This document shows, piece after piece, positions 1-5,026 of a stretch of 5,171 nt of DNA; position 1 is the first letter of the stretch, and each line of letters starts with the position of its first letter. The notes beneath the pieces were generated by a model. That model ran no database searches, had not been told where the DNA came from, and was given only the letters and a program-made list of their open reading frames with translations. The position numbers and the translations under genes are program-made. Source of the stretch: Desulfobacteraceae bacterium (GTDB taxonomy: Bacteria; Desulfobacterota; Syntrophobacteria; BM002); the NCBI GenBank assembly GCA_002899795.1, contig PPDG01000160.1:1-5171 (forward strand). The letters run 5' to 3'.

Positions 1-30
1 GTCAGGTGTCAGGGAAGAAAAACAAAAAAA

Positions 31-98
31 CTGAAACCTGTCTAAGATCCCGTCTGAAGCGAAGCGCCAGCGGGGAACACTGAAACCTGAAACCTCAG
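31..98 (+). repeat. CTGAAACCTG direct repeats flanking the palindromic core
   Basis: CTGAAACCTG occurs at 31-40 and again at 80-89. The second copy runs on as GAAACCTCAG to base 98. Between the copies lie 39 bases holding the hairpin of 49-74. The same arrangement in reverse complement is in the right arm (5074-5141). Identical 10-base words on both sides of a palindrome may be a target duplication, or leftovers of a CTGAAACC tandem array interrupted by the hairpin module. The sequence alone does not decide this. Confidence 0.8.
49..74. other. GC-rich bulged hairpin (REP-like palindrome) in left arm
   Basis: The stem reads CCCG-(T)-CTG-(AA)-GCG, loop AAG, CGC-CAG-CGGG. This gives ten base pairs with a one-base and a two-base bulge, all on the 5' side. 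The tip contains GCGAAGC (59-65), known from oligonucleotide studies as an unusually stable DNA mini-hairpin. Such palindromes are typical of REP-type intergenic elements and can act as cruciforms, transcription attenuators or binding sites for REP-associated transposases. No such transposase is in the window. The mirror copy is at 5098-5123. Confidence 0.75.
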
Positions 99-142
99 TC
101 TTTGTTATTTGGAATTTCTATTCCTCATCCCTGTGGCGGAGC

Positions 143-631
143 ATGATTAAACTACAGACAGTGGAAAACGCAGATCACGTGGCTCAAGCAAAAGCTCTGT
201 TCCAGGAGTATGCTGAGACGCGAAAGAATGATCCTGCACTTGAGGATTTTCATGAGGAGATAGACAATCTTCCCGGGAAATATGCGGCTCCGGACGGAAA
301 CCTTATCCTTGCTTATAGTGATGGGAAACTGGCCGGATGTGTTGCGGTGCACAAATTGGCTGACGGTGTTTGTGAAATGAAGCGACTCTACGTCTCCCCG
401 AGTATTAGGGGACAAGGGATCGGCAGATGCCTCGTTGAGGCAATTCTGCAGCAAGCAGCAATGATGGGATATTCTCACCTGCGTTTGGATTCCATCCCCA
501 GCATGAAAGAAGCTCAGGCGCTCTACGAGTCTAGCGGCTTCTATGAAATACCTGCCTATCGGCACAACCCAAATGAAGGCACAAAGTATTACGAAATTGA
601 ATTGCATAACAAGTCAATGAACCTGACATGA
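143..631 (+). CDS. GNAT family N-acetyltransferase
   Basis: The product (162 residues) is a Gcn5-related N-acetyltransferase, predicted to transfer an acetyl group from acetyl-CoA to an amine. The substrate is unknown. The acetyl-CoA pyrophosphate loop is seen as RGQGIG (residues 89-94), preceded by the beta strand CEMKRLYV (77-84) typical of motif A. Motif B is represented by ALYESSGF (126-133) and the C-terminal strand by KYYEIEL (148-154). The length is normal for a one-domain GNAT and no signal peptide or membrane segment is visible, so it should be cytosolic. The ATG at 143 gives the expected N-terminus (MIKLQTVENADH). Its GGAG (138-141) is only one base away, a poor ribosome binding spacing, and no better in-frame start exists upstream. 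It stands alone behind the left repeat and 54 bases before the membrane-protein gene. The family call is firm; any substrate would be a guess. Confidence 0.9.
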   Translation: MIKLQTVENADHVAQAKALFQEYAETRKNDPALEDFHEEIDNLPGKYAAPDGNLILAYSDGKLAGCVAVHKLADGVCEMKRLYVSPSIRGQGIGRCLVEAILQQAAMMGYSHLRLDSIPSMKEAQALYESSGFYEIPAYRHNPNEGTKYYEIELHNKSMNLT

Positions 632-638
632 TGAGAAG

Positions 639-689
639 ATGATCAATATCCGCAAAGAACAGCCATTGGTAGAAAGGGATCTATTATGA
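639..689 (+). pseudogene. Possible remnant of a second GNAT gene start (16 codons)
   Basis: An ATG at 639 opens a 16-codon frame, MINIRKEQPLVERDLL, ending at TGA 687-689. That stop overlaps the ATG (686) of the next gene. The beginning, INIRKEQP, resembles the first beta strand of GNAT proteins, which often start with a pattern like M-x-I-R-x-E-x-P. Nothing after residue 9 continues the fold. It could be a relic of a deleted acetyltransferase gene, a coupling leader peptide or chance. The resemblance is short, so this is tentative. Confidence 0.25.
671..679 (+). promoter_or_regulatory. Ribosome binding site of the membrane-protein gene
   Basis: AGAAAGGGA lies six bases before the ATG at 686. 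It supports that start over the internal methionine at residue 6. Confidence 0.6.
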
Positions 690-970
690 ATGCAGATGAG
701 ATGTCAAATGGGCTTGATGTTGTGGCAGAAATCTTGTTGAGGTGCTTTCTCTTTTCTCTTGCTCTGTTAATCGTTTGGTTTATGAGCTATGTGGTTGGAG
801 GTGATTGGATATACAGTATTCATTCGAAGTGGTTCGACTTGAGCAAACACGAGTTCGCCCTGATGAATTACTACGGCATGGCTCTTGTCAAATTGTGCGC
901 TATTGTTTTCTTTCTCCTTCCTTACGGTTCGATCAAGCTTATGTTGCGCAAGAAGAACTTTTCACCCTAA
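686..970 (+). CDS. Small two-helix membrane protein (DUF6868-like)
   Basis: This 94-residue protein has two hydrophobic segments, about residues 15-37 (LLRCFLFSLALLIVWFMSYV) and 63-82 (YGMALVKLCAIVFFLLPYG). They are joined by a polar loop with the pattern W-x-Y-x-x-H-x-K-W-F-x-L-S (41-53). A basic tail (KLMLRKK) follows, suggesting that end stays in the cytoplasm. The spacing HxKWFxLS, then NYYGMA, then LLPY matches my recollection of the bacterial family DUF6868, whose function is unknown. This assignment was not checked by search. There is no cleavable signal peptide, enzyme motif or Cys/His cluster. The start is supported by AGAAAGGGA six bases upstream. The TAA stop lies inside the hairpin that follows (965-994), so transcription may end here. 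It may be co-transcribed with the GNAT gene 54 bases upstream, but no functional link can be inferred. Confidence 0.8.
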   Translation: MNADEMSNGLDVVAEILLRCFLFSLALLIVWFMSYVVGGDWIYSIHSKWFDLSKHEFALMNYYGMALVKLCAIVFFLLPYGSIKLMLRKKNFSP

Positions 971-994
971 CGGTGCAGATTTGCAGCGTTAGGG
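965..994 (+). terminator. Near-perfect hairpin after the membrane-protein gene
   Basis: CCCTAACG (965-972) pairs with CGTTAGGG (987-994). A G-G mismatch follows, then TGCA/TGCA, closed by the four-base loop GATT. The 3' side runs into TTTATATAA, a short T-rich tract. The stop codon of the upstream gene is in the 5' stem. It is a plausible, though not strong, factor-independent terminator and may work in both directions. Confidence 0.6.
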
Positions 995-998
995 TTTA

Positions 999-1004
999 TA
1001 TAAC
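999..1004 (+). promoter_or_regulatory. Possible -10 box upstream of the asparaginase-like gene
   Basis: TATAAC matches five of six bases of the TATAAT consensus and lies just after the hairpin, 42 bases before the chosen ATG. No good -35 box is found 16-18 bases upstream, where the hairpin lies. This is weak evidence, resting mainly on the need for a promoter after a terminator. Confidence 0.3.
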
Positions 1005-1025
1005 AGCTCATTCGAATGAAAGCCC

Positions 1026-1030
1026 GGAGG
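1026..1030 (+). promoter_or_regulatory. GGAGG ribosome binding site before the asparaginase-like gene
   Basis: GGAGG is the only good Shine-Dalgarno match in the region. It lies downstream of the ATG at 1016, so it cannot serve that codon. It favours the ATG at 1046, though the 15-base gap is longer than usual. Confidence 0.45.
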
Positions 1031-1045
1031 TTTCAAAAAAACAAA

Positions 1046-1543
1046 ATGCAGATCAAAATTTTTACCGTTGGCGGTACGATAGACAAAATATATTTCGATA
1101 AAAAGAGCAAATACCAGGTTGGTGAGCCAGCAGTCGATCAAGTATTAAAAGAGGCAAACATCAATTTTGCATATCAAATTGAATCCATATTAAGAAAAGA
1201 TAGCCTCGATATGACCGATGATGATCGCCAACTCATCTTCGATAAGATAGAGGCTGATGACCATAAACATTTAATAGTAACGCACGGAACTGATACTATA
1301 ATTGCAACGGCAAAAAAAATTATGACTATCCGAGATAAAGTTATCGTGCTTACAGGGGCAATCGAACCTGCCAGATCCAAATCAAGTGATGCCCCGTTCA
1401 ATATTGGCTCTGCAGTTGCTGCTGTCCAATTGTTGCCGGCTGGTGTTTACATCGTTATGAACGGACGCGTTTTTGATCCAAATAAAGTTCAAAAAAACAT
1501 GGAATTGAACAGTTTTGAAGAGGCTGGGCATGAAATACTCTGA
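1046..1543 (+). CDS. Single-domain asparaginase-like protein
   Basis: The protein corresponds to the N-terminal domain of L-asparaginases (PF00710 type), about half the usual 330 residues. With the start at 1046 it has 165 residues. The nucleophile motif is GGT (T11), the substrate loop is DSLDMTD (S53), the second threonine-aspartate pair is in THGTDT (T82, D83), and NKVQKN supplies the lysine (K150). These line up by eye with Thr12, Ser58, Thr89, Asp90 and Lys162 of E. coli asparaginase II. The C-terminal domain, which completes the active site across a dimer in classical enzymes, is absent. Stand-alone proteins of this type exist, so this is probably intact, but asparagine hydrolysis is unproven. 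The ATG at 1016 would add ten residues (MKARRFQKNK) not expected in the family. The ATG at 1046 fits better, although its GGAGG (1026-1030) is 15 bases away. The gene is AT-rich: bases 1081-1380 hold 111 G+C (37%). Its end overlaps the PPC gene by 14 bases. Confidence 0.85.
   Translation: MQIKIFTVGGTIDKIYFDKKSKYQVGEPAVDQVLKEANINFAYQIESILRKDSLDMTDDDRQLIFDKIEADDHKHLIVTHGTDTIIATAKKIMTIRDKVIVLTGAIEPARSKSSDAPFNIGSAVAAVQLLPAGVYIVMNGRVFDPNKVQKNMELNSFEEAGHEIL
1517..1523 (+). promoter_or_regulatory. Ribosome binding site of the PPC gene, inside the asparaginase-like gene
   Basis: GAAGAGG ends six bases before the ATG at 1530 and lies within the last codons of the upstream gene. It decides for the ATG at 1530 rather than the TTG at 1515 and suggests coupled translation. 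Confidence 0.6.
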
Positions 1544-1973
1544 GGCCAAACAGGGACGAATTTTCGTAATACGTCTAGAGGATGGTGACATCGTCCATGA
1601 CGAAATTGAACGCTTTGCCAGTGAAAAATCCATCGTAGCCGCTAGTTTAATCATAGTCGGCGGAGCTGATCAAAAAAGTAAGTTTGTCGTTGGCCCTGAA
1701 GAAGGCCGGACAACACCAGTTGTTCCCATGGAGCATGTGTTGGATGAGGTGCACGAAATAGCCGGGGTTGGAACTCTTTTCCCGGACGACGAAGGAAATC
1801 CCGTGCTTCATATGCACATGGCATGCGGCAGGAAGTCAGCTACCATAACTGGGTGTATCCGTGAGGGTGTCAGGGTGTGGCATGTCATGGAAGTGATCCT
1901 TTTTGAACTGGCTGACACAACTGGGGTACGCACTCATGACTCCGAAACGGGATTTAAACTACTCCAACCGTAA
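1530..1973 (+). CDS. PPC/DUF296 domain protein
   Basis: The 147-residue product consists of one PPC domain (plants and prokaryotes conserved, DUF296, PF03479). This fold is also found in plant AT-hook nuclear proteins. The strand RIFVIRLEDGD is at residues 10-20, the glycine turn IIVGGAD at 41-47, and the signature GVGTLFPDDEGNPVLHMH at 79-96 holds the His-x-His pair (94, 96). A conserved tail GVRVWHVMEVILFEL (113-127) follows. Bacterial members are often labelled DNA-binding, but the domain lacks an AT-hook here and its biochemical role is unsettled. The paired histidines suggest metal binding, which is inference. It forms trimers in known structures. ATG 1530 with GAAGAGG six bases upstream is preferred. 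It overlaps the asparaginase-like gene by 14 bases, so the two are likely expressed together. G+C rises again here relative to that neighbour. Confidence 0.88.
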   Translation: MKYSEAKQGRIFVIRLEDGDIVHDEIERFASEKSIVAASLIIVGGADQKSKFVVGPEEGRTTPVVPMEHVLDEVHEIAGVGTLFPDDEGNPVLHMHMACGRKSATITGCIREGVRVWHVMEVILFELADTTGVRTHDSETGFKLLQP

Positions 1974-2090
1974 GCATGAAATATCTGAGTTAAAGGAGCA
2001 CTTTCGTTCTCCCGCCTTGAAAATCTACCCAACCGTGACTATTTTTTCAACTAATAGAGATAATGATCACTTTAGCTGCCGGAGGATTTC
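1974..2090 (+). promoter_or_regulatory. Intergenic region with possible hsp20 promoter (-35 2016-2022)
   Basis: CTTGAAA at 2016-2022 equals the -35 consensus of heat-shock sigma-32 promoters. The -10 region 14 bases on, GACTATTT (2037-2044), matches CCCCATNT at only four of seven informative positions. Read as a housekeeping promoter it is TTGAAA (2017-2022), 17 bases, TATTTT (2040-2045), a reasonable match. Either reading starts transcription about 35-45 bases before the hsp20 ATG. GGAGG (2081-2085) five bases before the ATG is a strong ribosome binding site. No CIRCE operator is seen, and there is no convincing terminator for the PPC gene. Confidence 0.5.
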
Positions 2091-2534
2091 ATGAAATGGT
2101 TCGATGATGACATCGACAAAGAATTTGAGCATATGCGTCAGCGCATGGAAAGGATGGTTGGATCGTTGACGCGCCCTGGGGCGGCCACCCTTTGTGGTGG
2201 CACTGGTTGGCGGCCTTCCCTGGATCTCTATGAAACAGAAGAGGAGCTCACCGTATTGGTGGACGTGGCTGGTATCCAGCCGCAAGATGTGGACGTGGTG
2301 GTAGAGAGTGAGGTTGTGAGGATCTCTGGTAACAGATGCAGGCCGTTGGACGAGAACGTCAGTCGCGTCCATCACATGGAAATAGACTTCGGCCCCTTCA
2401 ATCAAGCTATTCGCCTTCCTGTTCCCGTGGATCCGGATGGCGCCAGCTCAACCTATCGGGATGGTTTCTTAGTCATTCACCTCCCGAAGAAATCCAGGAT
2501 TTCGGCATCGGTATCTATAAAAGCAGATAAATAG
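2091..2534 (+). CDS. Hsp20/alpha-crystallin small heat-shock protein
   Basis: This 147-residue protein is an ATP-independent cytosolic holdase that binds unfolding proteins and forms oligomers. The N-terminal arm (1-37) is charged, amphipathic and rich in methionine (FEHMRQRMERM). The alpha-crystallin domain runs from about 38 to 133. It begins at GWRPSLDLYETEEEL (39-53), continues with VDVAGIQPQDV (57-67) and VVRISG (75-80), and ends in ASSTYRDGFLVIHLPK (118-133), a variant of the family A-x-x-x-x-G-x-L signature. The short tail holds VSI (141-143), a match to the I/V-x-I motif that docks onto neighbouring subunits. A strong GGAGG five bases upstream fixes the start. Lon follows 104 bases downstream on the same strand, which fits a hold-or-degrade stress module. 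The identification is firm at family level. Confidence 0.93.
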   Translation: MKWFDDDIDKEFEHMRQRMERMVGSLTRPGAATLCGGTGWRPSLDLYETEEELTVLVDVAGIQPQDVDVVVESEVVRISGNRCRPLDENVSRVHHMEIDFGPFNQAIRLPVPVDPDGASSTYRDGFLVIHLPKKSRISASVSIKADK

Positions 2535-2565
2535 TTTGGCTACCAGCGGTCCTCTGCCAGCTATT
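2530..2565 (+). other. Imperfect hairpin spanning the hsp20 stop codon
   Basis: AATAG (2530-2534) pairs with CTATT (2561-2565), and TGGC (2537-2540) with GCCA (2556-2559), across a small internal loop. The interior can add ACC/GGT. The TAG stop is in the 5' arm. No T-run follows, so it is a poor terminator. It could be a processing or stability element between hsp20 and lon, or chance. Confidence 0.35.
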
Positions 2566-2586
2566 CACTTTATGATGCGAACGATC

Positions 2587-2593
2587 CTTGAAC
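2587..2593 (+). promoter_or_regulatory. CTTGAAC, possible -35 element upstream of lon
   Basis: This is one base off the CTTGAAA seen upstream of hsp20 and of the sigma-32 -35 consensus. No good -10 partner stands at the right distance: GGCCGAAT at 2609-2616 fits poorly. It may be part of a heat-inducible lon promoter, or lon may rely on read-through from hsp20. Confidence 0.3.
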
Positions 2594-2620
2594 GTGACTT
2601 AATAGCTAGGCCGAATGCTT

Positions 2621-2630
2621 AAAAAAGGAG
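2621..2630 (+). promoter_or_regulatory. Strong ribosome binding site of lon
   Basis: AAAAAAGGAG lies eight bases before the ATG at 2639. It would be inside the coding sequence if translation began at 2615, so it selects the later start. Confidence 0.75.
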
Positions 2631-2638
2631 TTTTGTTC

Positions 2639-4993
2639 ATGGCCGAAGAAGCTGTCAATTTGACAAATACTGAAGAAGAGCAAACAATCCCCGAGCATCT
2701 GCCGGTGCTGCCTCTGCACCAGGGAGTGCTCTTCCCAGAACTCACCGTTCCACTTCTGGTGAGCCGTCCTGATCACATCAAGCTGATAGATGAGGCCTTG
2801 CTTAAGGATAGAGCACTTGTGGCGGTGGCCCAAAGGGACAACACCGTGGAGAAACCTGCCCTTGTGGATTTATACCGGGTAGGAGTGGCAGTTTTTATCT
2901 TGAAGATGATGCGATCTCCCGAGGGCCATTACCACCTACTGGTTCGAACCTATAAGAAGGTTCGGCTGACGGAGACAGTTCAGGAAGAACCTTACCTGGT
3001 TGCCAAGGTGGAAATTATCGAAGATGCCGTCCAGATGGACAAGCAGATCGAGGCCATGGTCTTAAACATTCGCAATCTCTTTCAGAGAGTTGCAGAACTG
3101 GCCAACATGCCGGCCGAACTGGCCTTCGTAGCTACCAATGTGGAGGGGCCCCACCCCCTCATCTCCTTGGTGGCTTCAAATTTGGATCTGACGTTGGCTG
3201 AGGCCCAGGAAATTCTCGAGACTCTGGAAACTCAGACGGTGTTGGAGCGGTTGACTGTCCATCTGAACCAGAGACTCGAGACCCTGGAACTCAGCCAGGA
3301 AATCCAGAAGAAGATTAAGGATGGCATGGACAAGACCCAAAGGGACTACATGCTCCGCGAACAACTCAAGGCTATTCAGAAAGAGCTTGGTGAGGGTGAC
3401 GAACGAACCGTCGAGATCGATGAACTGAAAAAGAAGCTGGAAGAAACACCCATGCCCGACGAGGTGCGAGATGTGGCCGGGAAGGAACTTGACCGGTTGA
3501 GCAGAATGCCGCCGGCAGCTGCCGAATATACTGTATCACGCACGTACCTGGACTGGTTACTGGAGCTTCCCTGGGAAGTCTCCACCGAGGACAACTTGGA
3601 CATTACGGCTGCCCAAGAGACGTTGGATGCCGACCACTATGATTTAGAAAAAGTCAAAAAACGCATCATCGAATACCTGGCGGTGAGAAAGCTCAAACAG
3701 GATATGAAGGGCCCTATTCTCTGTTTTGTGGGTCCTCCAGGTGTTGGCAAGACCTCTTTAGGACAATCCATCGCCCGTACTCTCGGACGTAAGTTTATTC
3801 GCATTTCTTTAGGCGGGGTGCGGGATGAGGCCGAAATTCGGGGCCACAGGCGCACCTATGTTGGCGCCCTGCCCGGGCGCATTGTTCAAGGCCTTCGCAA
3901 GGCTGGAGCCAACAACCCGGTATTCATGCTCGACGAAATCGACAAGGTGGGCACAGATTTTCGCGGCGATCCATCCTCAGCACTTTTGGAAGTGCTTGAC
4001 CCTGAACAAAACCATACATTTTCTGACCATTATCTTGAAGTGCCCATCGATCTTTCTCAGGTAATGTTCATCACCACCGCCAATATATTGGACACCATCC
4101 CCCCTGCCCTGCGCGACCGCATGGAAGTGATTGAACTGCCAGGTTACATCGAGGAAGACAAGTTAATGATAGCAAAGCGCTATCTGCTCCCTGAGCAGTT
4201 TGAAGCTCATGGCCTGAAAGCTGATCTCATCGAACTGGAGGATGACGCAATCCGCACTATCATTCGTTCTTATACACGTGAAGCAGGGGTTCGCAACCTG
4301 GAACGGCAGATCGCCGCCGTCTGCCGAGGTGTAGCCAAAGAGGTTGCCGCCGGGCGCGAGCAGGTTACCAGAATCGGGCCAGACAACCTGGAAGAATTCC
4401 TTGGGCCGGTGCTGTTCATTCCTGAACTGGCCGCCCGAGCGTGGGGACCCGGCCTGGCCACCGGACTTGCCTGGACGCCAACCGGCGGTGACATCATCTT
4501 CATTGAAGCGGCCCGGATGTCTGGAAAAGGAAGCCTCACCCTCACCGGTCAATTGGGCGACGTCATGAAAGAGTCCGCAACCGCCGCCCTCACCTACGTG
4601 CGAGCCCATGCAACCCAACTGGGTATTGAGGAAAACTTCCTCGATGGCTCAGATATCCATGTCCATGTGCCTGCTGGGGCCATACCCAAAGATGGCCCTT
4701 CCGCCGGCATCGCCATGTTGGTGACCTTAGCCTCCTTGATTACTGGAAAGCAGGTGCGGAGAGACGTGGCCATGACCGGAGAGATCACCTTGCGGGGCGA
4801 TGTTCTCCCCGTAGGAGGGATTAAAGAAAAGGTCCTTGCCGCACACCGGGCCGGAATAAGGGAAGTGATCCTACCACATATAAATAACAAGGATCTTCCG
4901 GATGTGCCTGAACAGGTTCGAGAAGCAATGCAATTTCACCTGGTCCGCGCCATGCCCGATGCCCTGGAAGTGGCCCTCGAACCGACAGAATGA
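2639..4993 (+). CDS. lon: ATP-dependent protease LonA
   Basis: Lon is a cytosolic homohexameric AAA+ protease that unfolds and degrades misfolded and regulatory proteins. From the ATG at 2639 it has 784 residues, matching E. coli Lon. The N-terminal substrate-binding domain starts at LPVLPLHQGVLFPE (21-34), followed by a charged coiled-coil region (about 205-300). The ATPase has Walker A GPPGVGKTS (365-373), Walker B VFMLDEID (428-435) and sensor 2 in EAGVRNLERQ (R552). The protease domain starts near GLAWTPTGG (609-617). The catalytic serine lies in KDGPSAG (S688), with the partner lysine in GGIKEK. The second lysine, K731, sits at the same 43-residue distance as Lys722 from Ser679 in E. coli. 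No key residue is missing. An ATG at 2615 would add eight residues, but AAGGAG (2625-2630) lies eight bases before 2639 and decides for it. Lon follows hsp20 and ends in a terminator. Confidence 0.97.
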   Translation: MAEEAVNLTNTEEEQTIPEHLPVLPLHQGVLFPELTVPLLVSRPDHIKLIDEALLKDRALVAVAQRDNTVEKPALVDLYRVGVAVFILKMMRSPEGHYHLLVRTYKKVRLTETVQEEPYLVAKVEIIEDAVQMDKQIEAMVLNIRNLFQRVAELANMPAELAFVATNVEGPHPLISLVASNLDLTLAEAQEILETLETQTVLERLTVHLNQRLETLELSQEIQKKIKDGMDKTQRDYMLREQLKAIQKELGEGDERTVEIDELKKKLEETPMPDEVRDVAGKELDRLSRMPPAAAEYTVSRTYLDWLLELPWEVSTEDNLDITAAQETLDADHYDLEKVKKRIIEYLAVRKLKQDMKGPILCFVGPPGVGKTSLGQSIARTLGRKFIRISLGGVRDEAEIRGHRRTYVGALPGRIVQGLRKAGANNPVFMLDEIDKVGTDFRGDPSSALLEVLDPEQNHTFSDHYLEVPIDLSQVMFITTANILDTIPPALRDRMEVIELPGYIEEDKLMIAKRYLLPEQFEAHGLKADLIELEDDAIRTIIRSYTREAGVRNLERQIAAVCRGVAKEVAAGREQVTRIGPDNLEEFLGPVLFIPELAARAWGPGLATGLAWTPTGGDIIFIEAARMSGKGSLTLTGQLGDVMKESATAALTYVRAHATQLGIEENFLDGSDIHVHVPAGAIPKDGPSAGIAMLVTLASLITGKQVRRDVAMTGEITLRGDVLPVGGIKEKVLAAHRAGIREVILPHINNKDLPDVPEQVREAMQFHLVRAMPDALEVALEPTE

Positions 4994-5026
4994 AAAAGCC
5001 ACTCTCTACAAGAGATGGCTTTTTCA
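4991..5026 (+). terminator. Factor-independent terminator of lon
   Basis: TGAAAAAGCCA (4991-5001) pairs perfectly with TGGCTTTTTCA (5016-5026). After one bulged C come five more pairs, TCTCT (5003-5007) with AGAGA (5011-5015), around an ACA loop. A run of five T lies in the 3' arm and five A in the 5' arm, so it can work in both directions. The lon stop codon is the first three bases of the stem. Confidence 0.9.

Larger units (their letters stand above)
1..126 (+). repeat. Left arm of a 126-bp inverted repeat bracketing the window
   Basis: This stretch is the reverse complement of 5046-5171. Bases 1-99 match 5073-5171 without a mismatch. Over bases 100-126 there are three mismatches (at 100, 106 and 118), after which similarity stops. 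Inside are a doubled GTCAGG motif at the outer end, an A-rich run (15-30), two copies of CTGAAACCTG (31-40 and 80-89) and a GC-rich bulged hairpin (49-74). The inner end carries GGAAT/ATTCC, a short imperfect palindrome (111-124). No reading frame here looks like a protein. The repeat ends only 16 bases before the GNAT start codon, so any promoter for that gene would lie within it. It resembles a dispersed intergenic repeat rather than the end of a known IS family. Its true outer boundary cannot be seen because the window stops. Confidence 0.95.

Noticed and set aside
1..126. CRISPR repeats or phage attachment site
   Set aside because: The repeated words are irregularly spaced and few, with no spacer pattern, cas gene, integrase or tRNA end nearby.
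965..994. Integron attC recombination site
   Set aside because: The outer words are CCCTAAC and GTTAGGG, so the first and last bases do not fit RYYYAAC and GTTRRRY. The whole palindrome is 30 bases, about half the length of the shortest typical attC. No integrase or second site is seen.
1016..1045. Ten-residue N-terminal extension of the asparaginase-like protein (start at ATG 1016)
   Set aside because: There is no ribosome binding site before 1016. The good GGAGG lies after that ATG, and the family N-terminus begins at MQIKIFTVGGT.
805..1101. Open frame overlapping the membrane-protein and asparaginase-like genes
   Set aside because: It runs out of frame through both genes and across the hairpin. 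It has no ribosome binding site and its translation has no recognisable features.
1515..1529. TTG start of the PPC gene
   Set aside because: The ATG at 1530 has a well-spaced GAAGAGG and gives the usual start of the domain. The TTG has no such site.
2184..2201. GCCACC/GGTGGC hairpin inside hsp20 as an RNA thermometer
   Set aside because: It lies about 93 bases inside the coding sequence, far from the ribosome binding site it would have to cover. The bases are explained by codons for the linker before the alpha-crystallin domain.
2615..2638. Lon start at ATG 2615
   Set aside because: The AAGGAG site lies between 2615 and 2639, at the correct distance only for 2639. The extra residues MLKKGVLF are the translation of the ribosome binding site.
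4163..4890. Long minus-strand open frames opposite lon
   Set aside because: They are low-complexity, rich in Ser, Arg, Pro and Gly, show no family resemblance, and lie antisense to strongly conserved Lon domains. They are by-products of lon codon use.
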